Assembly (NCBI RefSeq): GCF_050510895.1
Contig: NZ_JBNINT010000001.1
Span: 3,720,001-3,784,000, forward strand
DNA: 64,000 nucleotides
Direction: 5' to 3'
Origin: Pannonibacter phragmitetus_B
GTDB lineage: Bacteria > Pseudomonadota > Alphaproteobacteria > Rhizobiales > Stappiaceae
A program made the position numbers and the translations under genes. The notes below the pieces were generated by a model that made no database searches, was not told where the DNA came from, and was given only the letters and a program-made list of their open reading frames with translations. Numbering within the stretch: the first letter of the stretch is position 1; the number at the start of each line of letters is the position of its first letter. Below are positions 1-8,395 of the stretch, in pieces.

Positions 1-428
1 AGCATGCCGTACATGGCATCCGGCTCGTCCAGAGCCCGCGCCATCAGCGTGTCGAAGCACATTTCCATGCGCGGCGGCGCATCGCCCTTCAGGATGAAGG
101 TATTGAAGGTGTTGAAGGTCTGCGGGTTCTGATTGAACCCCCAGCTGGGCGGCGTGAAGACGATCCGCCCGCCCTTCGGGGCAGCCCGGTTCACATAATC
201 GAAGGCCGTGAAGCCGGGTTCATATTTCAGGTCGCCGAAGACCGACAATCCGTGACGCAGATCTGGCCTTGCCGCCGCTTCCGCAGCTGCTGTGGCCGCA
301 GCATCAGCTGCCGCAGGACTGACCCCTTGCGCCAGGGCTGAAGCGCCCCAGGGCAGGACACCGAGCGCGGAAGCCGAAGCGCCCAGCTTGAGGATGGAAC
401 GGCGGGAAAGGGTGTCAGAGCGGCTCAT
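1..428 (-). CDS. ABC transporter substrate-binding protein, family 5 (N-terminal part, cut by window edge)
   Basis: This is the N-terminal ~142 residues of a periplasmic solute-binding protein of the oligopeptide/YejA type (SBP_bac_5); the rest lies beyond base 1. The protein starts MSRSDTLSRRSILKLGA, a twin-arginine-like SRRS motif followed by a hydrophobic stretch and an ALAQG cleavage region, so Tat export is likely. The mature part carries the family hallmark HGLSVFGDLKYEPGF and then APKGG. Its ATG overlaps the TGA of the upstream solute-binding gene (ATGA), so the two are translationally coupled tandem binding proteins. The permease and ATPase genes would be expected just outside the window. 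The substrate (peptide, microcin C-like or other) cannot be told from this fragment. Confidence 0.8.
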   Translation of the reverse strand, partial: MSRSDTLSRRSILKLGASASALGVLPWGASALAQGVSPAAADAAATAAAEAAARPDLRHGLSVFGDLKYEPGFTAFDYVNRAAPKGGRIVFTPPSWGFNQNPQTFNTFNTFILKGDAPPRMEMCFDTLMARALDEPDAMYGM

Positions 429-2305
429 TGCGCGCCTCCCGTCTTGGCTGCCAGGCTGGTGTCATACCACCAGATCGTTGGGAAACCGTAGGTGAACTCG
501 GGCATTTTCTCCGGATGGCCGAAGCGGTTCCAGCGGGCCGTCCGGTCCACATCAGCGTAGAATTGCGGGATCACGTAGTGGTTCCAGAGCAGCACCCGGT
601 CCAGCGCCCGTGTGGCGGCCACAAGCTCATCGCGGTCCTTGGCGAAAATGACCCTGTCGATCAGCTTGTCCACGGCCGGGTTCCGGATGCCGGCGTAATT
701 CTGCGAATTCTCGCGGTCCGCCGAGTCCGAGCCCCACATGTTGCGCTGTTCGTTGCCCGGCGACAGGGATTGCGCCCAGACCAGGGTGGTCATCTCGAAG
801 TCGCGGCTGTTCACCCGGTTGATGTACTGGGGCATATCAACAACCCGCAAGGTCATCGTTATGCCGATGTCCCGGAGGTTCTGCTGATAGGGCAAAAGCG
901 TGCGCTCCGCGCCCTGATCAAAATAGAGCATCTCGAAGGAGAGCGGATTGCCCTGCTCATCCACCATCTTGCCGCCCTTGAGGGTATAGCCCGCCTCGCG
1001 CAGCAGCTTCACTGCCTCGCGCAGGTTGGCGCGCACCTTTTCCGGCGAGCCGCCAACAGGATTCGTGTAAGGCTCGGTGAAGACCTCCGGCGGAACCTCA
1101 TCGCGGACAGTTTCCAGAATTTCCAGTTCCCTGCCCTCGGGCAGACCCTTGGCTTCCAGCACATCGGTACCGGCGAAATAGGAGTTGATCCGCTTGTTGA
1201 GCCCGCCGGAAATGATGGTGTTGCCGGTTTCGAAATCAAAGGCATAGTTCAGTGCCATCCGCACGCGCGGGTCCTGGAACTTCTTCAGCCGCAGGTTCGG
1301 CACGAAGGCCTGCATCCGGCCCGACCCGTGATCGACAAATTCTTCCTTCACCACACGGCCATCGCGCACGGCGGGGAAGTCATAGTTCTTCAGCCAGGCG
1401 CTGGCGCTGTTCTCCACGTGGAAGTCATACTGACCGCCCTTGAACCCCTCGAAGGCAACCGTGCGGTCGAGGAAGGAAATGTAGCGGACTTCGTCGAAGT
1501 TGTTGGTGCCCACCCGGATCGGCAGGTCTTCCCCCAGTAGTCCTTGACGCGCTCATAGACGACTTCGCGGTTGGCGACAAAGCTCTTCATCCGGTAAGGG
1601 CCAGAGGCGAGCGGAGGCTCAAGCGTGGTGCGGGAAATGTCGCGTTTGTTGCCCTTGGCGTCCGTGCCCTCCCACCAGTGCTTCGGCAGCACGAGGACCT
1701 GACCAACCGTATGCGGCAATTCCCGGTTGCCGGTGGTGGCGAAGCTGAAGCGCACGATACCGCCGGGCAACTCCTCAACCTTGCTCACGTCCTTGTAGTA
1801 AAACTTCTGCTGCGGGCTGAGCTCGGTCGCCTTTTCAAAGGACCAGATCACATCCTGCGGCGTGATGGGCGTGCCGTCCTGCCAGCGGGCCTTGGGATTG
1901 AGCCGGTACTCGACCCAGGAGTAATCGTCCGGATAGCGCATGGCCTCGGCAATGACGCCATACATCGAGCTGATATCAACCTCGTCCAGCGAGGATTCCA
2001 TCAGGCTTTCGTAGATGAGGCCAAGGCCGGTCGCGAGATTGCCGCGCGGGGCAAGCACGTTGAAATTGTCGAAGCCGCCAATGGAAGACAACTTGACCGT
2101 ACCGCCCTTGGGGGCATCCGGGTTCACGTAGTTGAAGTGGGGGCATCGGCCCCGTAGCGCGGCTCACCGGTGAGCGCCGTGGCATGGCGCCATTGCGGCT
2201 CCTCTGCTGCCCTTGCCTGCCCCCGGTCATTTGCCAGCAAGCCAGGGTCATGACTGCCGCTGTCATCAATGCACGGAAGGAAGCCTTGCGGGCTAGCATC
2301 ATCAA
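425..2305 (-). CDS. ABC transporter substrate-binding protein, family 5 (YejA-like), frame broken three times
   Basis: Periplasmic oligopeptide-type solute-binding protein. The signal peptide begins MMMLARKASFRALMTAA; the mature part has the family stretch PRYGADAP, then NPDAPKGGTVKLSSIGG, and ends in the usual FGFPTIWWYD-type tail (here YGFPTIWWYD). Reading this protein needs three frame changes: near 2231-2246 just after the signal peptide, in the five-G run at 2139-2143, and in the five-C run at 1531-1535. Each is repaired by adding one base, giving about 627 residues, a normal length for the family. It is followed directly by a second binding protein (ATGA overlap). The breaks look like sequence errors rather than decay, since all segments between them keep good family sequence. 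A true pseudogene cannot be excluded. Confidence 0.75.
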
Positions 2306-2472
2306 CTGTTCTCCTGTCCAGCGGTCCGCCTGCCAGCCAGGCCATGGAGAATTCAGCCCGCCGCAAGCTCAAATCAGCCGCAACCGCCGCTATAGTAAAA
2401 GGCGATGTGCCGTGCCGTCACCGGATAAAACGGGAGATGACAGAAATTTAACCAGAGGTCACAGCCAGAAGC

Positions 2473-2505
2473 ACAAACAAAAACCGCGCCCTGGGAGGCG
2501 CGGTT
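2473..2505 (-). terminator. Rho-independent terminator of the cytochrome c gene
   Basis: On the minus strand a 9-bp stem (AACCGCGCC pairing with GGCGCGGTT) with a 6-base loop is followed by TTTTTGTTTG. It lies about 25 bases after the stop of the cytochrome c gene. Confidence 0.85.
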
Positions 2506-2529
2506 CCTGATTTTCCAATGCCGTACAGC

Positions 2530-3075
2530 TTACTGCGGCAGCGGAGCCGGGTTGTCTGACAGGCTGTTCAGATACACCAGCATCGCAGCGCGCTCTTCCG
2601 GCTTCTTCAGTCCAGCAAAGCCCATGGCCGTCCCCGGCATGTGTGCCTTCGGGTTCTCGATGAAGGCATCCAGCTCTTCGATGGTCCAGGCTGGATGGGT
2701 TTCGCCATAAGCCTTCATGGCTGCCGAATAGCCAAAACCTTCATGTGCGCCCGGCGCACGGCCGACTACGCCCCAGAGATCGGGGCCGACCTTGTTCGGG
2801 CCGCCCTTTTCAAAGCTGTGGCAGGCAGCGCACTTCTTCGAGGCCTTCTCTCCATCGGCCACGGAAGCAGCAGCCAGCAGCTGCGGCAGCGGAACAGCTT
2901 CGGCGGCAGCGGGCGCAGCCTCGCCGGAAGCGGCCTCAGCCACTTCGATTTCATACCCAGGCTTTTCCGGCACCTCGGTCTCAAAAATCACATCAGAGGC
3001 GATACCCACGCCCATCGTCAGAAGAAGCACCATCAAAACCGCACCTGCGGCCTTGTTCAGCTCGAAGGAATCCAT
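2530..3075 (-). CDS. Membrane-anchored c-type cytochrome (CycM/cytochrome c552 type)
   Basis: A 181-residue class I cytochrome c held in the inner membrane by an N-terminal helix, facing the periplasm. After MDSFELNKAAGAVL comes one hydrophobic segment (about residues 8-28), then a Pro/Ala/Glu-rich linker, then the haem site CAACH (KKCAACHSFEKGG) and GPDLWGVVGR. The distal Met is probably in the HMPGTAMGFAGLK stretch. Proteins of this layout pass electrons from the bc1 complex to terminal oxidases in rhizobia. I chose the start at MDSFELNK because family members begin there; upstream in-frame starts add a tail without similarity. It is divergent from kdsB, an arrangement common in Hyphomicrobiales. 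Confidence 0.85.
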   Translation of the reverse strand: MDSFELNKAAGAVLMVLLLTMGVGIASDVIFETEVPEKPGYEIEVAEAASGEAAPAAAEAVPLPQLLAAASVADGEKASKKCAACHSFEKGGPNKVGPDLWGVVGRAPGAHEGFGYSAAMKAYGETHPAWTIEELDAFIENPKAHMPGTAMGFAGLKKPEERAAMLVYLNSLSDNPAPLPQ

Positions 3076-3272
3076 AAGGGTCTGGCTCCAGATTAACGCG
3101 TCCATGGCCCGCCCCCAGAAGCGAGGCCATAATCTGCTCCATGAATTTGGGCTGGAAACTACAAATTTTTTGACGCCGCTGTCCATAGGTATAAAAGTCC
3201 CGGCACAAGGAAATTGGGCCTTCTACGCATTATGCCGCAGAACTTGAGGCCCGGCAGCACCCGGAGCAAGGC

Positions 3273-4007
3273 GTGACATCGGCACTTGTTATTATTCCCT
3301 CGCGTCTGGCAGCGACTCGTTTGCCGGAAAAACCCCTTGCAGACATAGCTGGCAAACCCATGATCGTGCGGGTTCTGGAGCAGGCTCTGGCCGTCGATAT
3401 CGGCCCGGTTGCCGTTGCCTGCGATGACCAGCGCATCTTCGAGGCCGTCAGCGACCACGGCGGCCACGCCGTCATGACCAGTGCAGATCACCAGTCCGGC
3501 TCGGACCGCATTCAGGAAGCAGCGAATATCCTTGATCCGGAGCGCAAGTTCGATGTGGTGCTGAACCTGCAGGGCGATGTGCCGCTGATTGCGCCGGAAG
3601 CTGCCCGCGCGGCCTTCCTGCCGCTGGCCGATCCGTCGGTTGATATCGGCACCATCATGACCGAAATCCGCACCGAAGAGGGCCGCACCAACCCGGCCTT
3701 TGTAAAGGCCGTGGTGACACCGGTGGAAGGCGAGCGCTACCGCGCCCTCTATTTCACCCGGGCAACGGCTCCCACCGGCCCCGGTCCGCTCTACCAGCAC
3801 ATTGGCGTCTATGCCTACCGGCGCAGCGCACTCGACCGGTTTGTCTCGCTGCCGCCATCCGGCCTGGAGCTGCGGGAAAAGCTGGAGCAGCTGCGCGCTC
3901 TGGAAGATGGCATGCGAATCGATGTGTGCCTCACGCCGACTGTCCCCATCGACGTGAACACGCCCGAGGACCTCGATCACGTGCGCAAGCTGTTCGAGGG
4001 GCGCTAA
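3273..4007 (+). CDS. kdsB: 3-deoxy-manno-octulosonate cytidylyltransferase (CMP-Kdo synthetase)
   Basis: Activates Kdo with CTP to CMP-Kdo in the cytoplasm, the step before Kdo transfer onto lipid A. The 244-residue protein shows the nucleotide-binding N-terminus IIPSRLAATRLPEKPL (residues 7-22), HQSGSDR (73-79), NLQGDVP (98-104) and the C-terminal PIDVNTPEDL that closes the family fold. The start is GTG, preceded by GGAGCAAGG at a suitable distance. It opens a + strand run with pheA. Length and motifs are normal. Confidence 0.93.
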   Translation: MTSALVIIPSRLAATRLPEKPLADIAGKPMIVRVLEQALAVDIGPVAVACDDQRIFEAVSDHGGHAVMTSADHQSGSDRIQEAANILDPERKFDVVLNLQGDVPLIAPEAARAAFLPLADPSVDIGTIMTEIRTEEGRTNPAFVKAVVTPVEGERYRALYFTRATAPTGPGPLYQHIGVYAYRRSALDRFVSLPPSGLELREKLEQLRALEDGMRIDVCLTPTVPIDVNTPEDLDHVRKLFEGR

Positions 4008-4083
4008 GCCCTCTTCCGGCCTTGCCCTTCGGGCACTTCCTCTTTAATCGCAGAGAGCCTCAAACAGCAGAAAGCGGACGTCC

Positions 4084-4974
4084 ATGTCTGACCGCAAGAA
4101 AATCGTATTCCAGGGCGAGACCGGTGCCAATTCGCACATGGCCTGCCACAGCGTTTATCCGGATTACCAGGCCATTCCTTGCGCGACGTTTGAGGACTGC
4201 TTTACCGCCATGGAATCGGGTGAGGCCGATTTCGGCATGATCCCGGTGGAGAATTCCATCGCGGGCCGTGTGGCCGATATCCATTACCTGCTGCCGCGCT
4301 CCAGCCTGCACATCATCGGCGAGTATTTCATGCCGATCCGCTTCCAGCTGATGGCGCTGAAGGGCGCAACGCTGGACGGGCTGAAAAGCGTGCAGAGCCA
4401 CGTCATGGCTCTGGGCCAGTGCCGCAACATCATCCGCGAGCTTGGCCTCAAAGCCATCGTTGGCGCGGACACTGCCGGCTCTGCCCGCCAGATCGCCGAA
4501 AGCGGCGACATGACGGCCTCAGCGCTCGCCCCGGAAATGGCGGCGGATGTCTATGGCCTCGATATCCTGAAGCGCAATGTGGAAGACGCGGAGCACAACA
4601 CGACGCGCTTCCTCATTCTCTCGCGCAGTCCGGCACGTGCCGCCAACAACGGCCAGCCGGTCATCACCACCTTCATCTTCCGCGTCCGAAACGTGCCGGC
4701 TGCGCTCTACAAGGCACTCGGCGGCTTTGCCACGAATGGCGTGAACATGACCAAGCTGGAATCCTACCAGCTGGAAGGCCAGTTCTTCGCCTCGATGTTC
4801 TATGCCGATGTCGAGGGCCATCCGGATGATCCGTCCGTGGCACTGGCGCTTGAGGAGCTCGCCTTCTATTGCGCCGAACTGAAGATCCTCGGCGTCTACC
4901 GGGCCAGCCCCTTCCGAGAGAAGATCCGCGAGCCTGAGGCCAACCGGGCCCTTCGTCCGACCCCAACCGTCTGA
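4084..4974 (+). CDS. pheA: Prephenate dehydratase with ACT regulatory domain
   Basis: Converts prephenate to phenylpyruvate in phenylalanine synthesis. This is the monofunctional form (296 residues) without a chorismate mutase domain. The catalytic domain spans about residues 1-190 and has PVENS (54-58) and the TTRF motif (173-176), whose Thr is catalytic in the family. The ACT domain follows (about 195-275) with ESYQLEGQF (226-234), the allosteric phenylalanine site region. The placement after kdsB matches rhizobial genomes. Feedback inhibition by phenylalanine is expected from the ACT domain. Confidence 0.94.
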   Translation: MSDRKKIVFQGETGANSHMACHSVYPDYQAIPCATFEDCFTAMESGEADFGMIPVENSIAGRVADIHYLLPRSSLHIIGEYFMPIRFQLMALKGATLDGLKSVQSHVMALGQCRNIIRELGLKAIVGADTAGSARQIAESGDMTASALAPEMAADVYGLDILKRNVEDAEHNTTRFLILSRSPARAANNGQPVITTFIFRVRNVPAALYKALGGFATNGVNMTKLESYQLEGQFFASMFYADVEGHPDDPSVALALEELAFYCAELKILGVYRASPFREKIREPEANRALRPTPTV

Positions 4975-5031
4975 TCTCCAATCCTTGCGGCCGCGCACCG
5001 TCTGCGCGGCCCGGCAACTGTGGACTGCTCT

Positions 5032-6033
5032 ATGACCAAACCGGCCTTTGATGCCCTGTGCATCGGCAATGCCATCTGTGACGTCTTCGCCCATGTGGAA
5101 GAGGATTTCCTCGTGCGGGAGAACCTTGTGAAGGGCTCCATGCGCCTCATCGACACGGCAGAAGCACTGCGCCTTTATGAGCGTATGGGCCAAACCGTGC
5201 TGATCTCGGGCGGCAGCGCGGGCAACACGGCGGCAGGCATTGCGTCGCTGGGCGGCAAGCCGGCCTATCTTGGCAAGGTGGCCAACGATGTTCTGGGCGC
5301 CAGCTACGCCCACGACATGAAGGGCACAGGCGTGCATTTCGAAACAGCCCCGCTGGTGGACAGCGTGCCGACCGCCCGGTCCATGATCCTGATCACACCG
5401 GATGGCGAGCGCACCATGAACACCTACCTGGGCGCCTGCGTCGAACTGACCCCGGCAGATGTTGATCCGGCGGTCGTCGGAGCCTCCGCCGTCACCTACA
5501 TGGAAGGCTATCTGTGGGATCCCCCTGCCGCCAAGGAGGCCTTCCTGCAGGCGGCCCGGATCGCCCATGAAAATGGCCGGATGGTCGCCCTTTCCCTGTC
5601 CGATTCCTTCTGCGTTGACCGCTTCCGCAGCGAGTTTCTGGGACTGCTGCGCGATGGCGTGGTGGATCTGATGTTTGCCAACGAGCACGAGCTGAAGGCG
5701 CTCTACCAGACTGCCGACATCGACACGGCCATCCGCGCTGCAGCCGGGAGCTGCAAGCTGACGGCCCTGACCCGCGGTGAGGATGGCGCCATGGCCATCA
5801 CCCGCGAGGAAACCGTGCATGTGCGCGCCAACGAGGTAAGCGAGGTCCTGGACCTGACCGGCGCAGGCGATCTCTTCGCCTCCGGCTTCCTCTATGGCCT
5901 TGCCCATGATCTCGATCTGGCAACCTCCGCCAGCCTTGGCTGCCTGTGCGCCTCTGAGGTCATCGCCCATGTCGGCGCCCGCCCGCAGAAGAACCTCAAG
6001 TCTCTTGCCACGGACAACGGCTTCACGCTTTGA
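5032..6033 (+). CDS. PfkB-family sugar/nucleoside kinase (adenosine kinase-like)
   Basis: Cytoplasmic ATP-dependent kinase of the ribokinase/PfkB family, 333 residues. The N-terminal glycine motif is SGGSAGNTAAGIASLGG, and the C-terminal signature DLTGAGDLFASGF (residues 274-286) holds the catalytic base Asp280 in GAGD. Alphaproteobacterial homologues are usually annotated as adenosine kinase or sugar kinase; the substrate cannot be decided here. I took the ATG giving MTKPAFDALCIGNAICD, because homologues start close to this; a GTG four codons earlier is possible. A strong hairpin terminator follows the gene. Confidence 0.85.
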   Translation: MTKPAFDALCIGNAICDVFAHVEEDFLVRENLVKGSMRLIDTAEALRLYERMGQTVLISGGSAGNTAAGIASLGGKPAYLGKVANDVLGASYAHDMKGTGVHFETAPLVDSVPTARSMILITPDGERTMNTYLGACVELTPADVDPAVVGASAVTYMEGYLWDPPAAKEAFLQAARIAHENGRMVALSLSDSFCVDRFRSEFLGLLRDGVVDLMFANEHELKALYQTADIDTAIRAAAGSCKLTALTRGEDGAMAITREETVHVRANEVSEVLDLTGAGDLFASGFLYGLAHDLDLATSASLGCLCASEVIAHVGARPQKNLKSLATDNGFTL

Positions 6034-6056
6034 GGCCGATCGCCACCTGAAAACGC

Positions 6057-6090
6057 AAACACCCGGTGCCATGGCACCGGGTGTTTTCTT
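6057..6090 (+). terminator. Strong, probably bidirectional terminator between convergent genes
   Basis: ACACCCGGTGCC pairs with GGCACCGGGTGT across a tiny loop and is followed by TTTTCTTT; the other side is flanked by AAA, so it could also serve the convergent amidohydrolase gene on the minus strand. Confidence 0.88.
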
Positions 6091-6109
6091 TGGGTGATAC
6101 TGCGAGGCT

Positions 6110-6980
6110 TCAGAGCTTCAGCAGGCGCCTTGCGTTTTCCTTGAGGATCAGCGGGCGCACGTCGTCGCGGATGTCGATCTGCTCGAAATCGGCAAGCCAG
6201 CGGTCCGGCGTGATGGCCGGCCAGTCGGAGCCGAACAGCATCTTGTGCTTCAAGAGGCTGTTTGCATATTTCACCAGGATCGGCGGGAAATATTTCGGCG
6301 ACCAGCCGGACATGTCGATGTAGACGTTCGGCTTGTGGGTCGCCACAGACAGGGCCTCTTCCTGCCAGGGGAAGGAAGGGTGCGCCAGCACGATAGGCAT
6401 GTCAGGAAGTCCACCGCCACATCGTCGAGATACATCGGGTTGGAATACTTCAGCCGCATTCCCATGCCGCCAGGCATGCCCGCACCGACACCCGTCTGGC
6501 CGGTGTGGAACAGGGCAATCGCCCCTCCTCGGCAATGGCCTCATAAAGCACATAGGCCGACCGGTCGTTGGGGTAGAAGCCCTGCATGGTGGGGTGGAAC
6601 TTGAAGCCCCGCACCCCGAACTCACGCACCAGACGGCGCGCCTCGCGGGCACCGGCCTTGCCCTTGGCCGGATCGATGGAAGCAAAGGGGATGAGGATGT
6701 CACTGTTCTCGGCAGCGATCCGGGCGACTTCCTCATTGTCATAACGGCGGAAGCCGGTTTCGCGCTCCGCATCGACAGGGAAGATCACTGCGCCAATCTT
6801 GCGCTCGCGAAAATAATCCGCCGTCTCCTGCACAGTGGGCAGATGATTGTGCGACACCGGATTGCGGAAGTACTTGGCCATGCCGGCCTGAAACTCGTCA
6901 TAGCCGTCATCGCGGGGGCCGCAGCAGGGCTCTTCCGCGTGGGTGTGAAAATCGATGGCAATAAGATCGTCGATATTCAT
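6110..6980 (-). CDS. Amidohydrolase family protein (amidohydrolase-2, TIM barrel), frame broken twice
   Basis: Metal-dependent hydrolase or decarboxylase-like TIM-barrel protein of the amidohydrolase-2 group. The start MNIDDLIAIDFHTHAEEP has the metal-binding HxH; later come GVRGFKFHP, IALFHTG, VLAHPSFPW and LFGSDWP, the usual barrel metal and loop motifs. Two one-base losses split it: in the four-C run at 6522-6525 and at the GG pair at 6405-6406. Repaired, it has about 290 residues, normal for the family. The ATG overlaps the marR stop (ATGA). Such proteins sit in aromatic-acid and phenylpropanoid clusters, for example near coumarate genes of Rhodopseudomonas. The exact reaction is unknown. 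Confidence 0.78.
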
Positions 6981-7456
6981 TCAGGCCTCCCTTCAATCCC
7001 GGTGAACTTGCGCAACAGATGTACCAGCTGGTCCCGCTCCTCTGCGGCCAGATTGGCACCAATTCGTTCCTCGTGGCGGAAGAACCAGCGGCTCGTCCGC
7101 TCCACCAGATCCTCACCTTCCGCCGTCAGTGTCAGCTCCACCGCACGGCGGTCCTCGTCCGGAACCCGGCGGGAGACAAGCCCCTGATCCTCGAAGGCGC
7201 GGATGAGCTTGGTCATATGCGCCCGCTTGATCATCAGCCGGTTGCCCAGCGCGCTCTGGCGAATGCCCGGATTGCAGGAGATAACCCAAAGCACGGAAAA
7301 CTCACCGGGCTTCATCATCAGTTCAGCGCCATCGGCAAAGAACTGCTCGTAGACCTTGAGCTGAGCCATGCGCAGCAGGAAGCCGACGGCTCCGTCCAGT
7401 TTGCCGATCTCGACCTCGCCCTGCTTCGGGCAGATCACGTCCGCATCCATGGCCAT
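6977..7456 (-). CDS. MarR-family transcriptional regulator
   Basis: A 159-residue winged-helix regulator. The central part is typical of MarR: a helix-turn-helix around ALGNRLMIKRAHMTKLIRAFEDQGLV followed by the wing RRVPDEDRRAVELTLTAEG, where the conserved Asp-Arg-Arg lies. The start has an AAGGAG ribosome site 8 bases upstream. It lies between the crotonase and amidohydrolase genes in the minus operon, next to a CoA-ligase operon, which suggests a CouR/FerR-like repressor answering a hydroxycinnamoyl-CoA or similar CoA thioester. The ligand is inference. The inverted repeat between the two operons is its likely operator. Confidence 0.87.
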   Translation of the reverse strand: MAMDADVICPKQGEVEIGKLDGAVGFLLRMAQLKVYEQFFADGAELMMKPGEFSVLWVISCNPGIRQSALGNRLMIKRAHMTKLIRAFEDQGLVSRRVPDEDRRAVELTLTAEGEDLVERTSRWFFRHEERIGANLAAEERDQLVHLLRKFTGIEGRPE

Positions 7457-7469
7457 GATGACATCTCCT

Positions 7470-8260
7470 TCAGGCGCCAGGAGCCTTCAGCCGCGCGGCG
7501 CGCTTCTCAAGGAAGGCGCGCAGGCGCTCTTCGGCTTCCGGGCTCGTAGCCGTGAAGGATGCAATAAAGGATTCGACGAAAAGTCCATCCTCCTTTGCCA
7601 TGTCCTGAATGCGCGGCAGGGCATTGATGACGGCATAGTTGGACAGTTCCGCATTGCTGGCAGCGGCCTCTGCCAGTTCCATGGCCTTGGCCAGCGCCTC
7701 GCCCTCACCCACCACATACTGGGCAAGGTTCCAGGCTTCGGCACTGGAGGCAGGCACCACGCGGCCGGTCAGCATCATGTCGGTCATGCGGGCAACGCCC
7801 GTCAGCCGCGCCACACGCACGGAACCGCCGCCGCCAACGAAGATGCCGCGCTGGCCTTCCGGCAAGGCGAAAAAGTGGTCGCATCTGCAACGCGGATATG
7901 GGTGGAGGCGGCAAGCTCAAGGCCGCCGCCAACGACAGCCCCGTGCAGGGCCGAGATCCAGGGAATGGTGCCATGCTCGATGCCGCCAAACACCGCATGC
8001 CAGCGGCGGGAGTTGCGCACGCCTTCAATGGGCGAACGCTCCACATGCTCGGCCAGATCCAGCCCGGCACAGAAGTGATTGCCATAACCGAAGAGCACTG
8101 CGGCCTTGGCTTCGCGCTCGGCCCTGGCAACGGCGACAGCCAGCGCCTCGACCACCCGGTCACTGATGGCATTGCGCTTTTCGGCCCGGTTGAGGCCGAC
8201 GAGGGCAACCTTGCCCTTCAGTTCATAGGTGACGATGTCCCCGGTGACGGTGCTGTCCAT
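7470..8260 (-). CDS. Enoyl-CoA hydratase/isomerase (crotonase) family protein, one frame break
   Basis: Crotonase-fold enzyme of about 263 residues acting on an acyl-CoA in the cytoplasm. The oxyanion-hole motifs are visible: GNHFCAGLDL and HGAVVGGGLELA. After these the frame changes at the five-A run 7870-7874 (T run on the coding strand); one added base restores TFFALPEGQRGIFVGGGGSVR and the C-terminus. Its neighbour is a feruloyl-CoA synthase-like ligase, so hydration or hydratase-lyase cleavage of the resulting enoyl-CoA is a reasonable guess. I chose the ATG at MDSTVTGD because GGGAG precedes it; an upstream ATG adds seven residues. Confidence 0.8.
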
Positions 8261-8301
8261 GGCGTTACTCCCGCTGCCCATCTTCGTGTGCCTGATTTTG
8301 A

Positions 8302-8334
8302 TTGTTTACAGATGGATTGTTTCCTTGTAAACAA
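8302..8334. promoter_or_regulatory. Inverted repeat in the divergent promoter region, candidate MarR operator
   Basis: Perfect 8-base arms TTGTTTAC and GTAAACAA are separated by 17 bases. Inside, GATTGTTT is repeated directly 15 bases apart (8300 and 8315). The site is AT-rich in a GC-rich background and lies between the start of the minus-strand crotonase operon and the + strand CoA-ligase operon, so one bound regulator could control both. Confidence 0.6.
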
Positions 8335-8395
8335 ATTTCCGGAGGGGCCAGCCGGCCTGAAAATCTGTTCACGTGATTGACGTCTGGGAGGAGTC

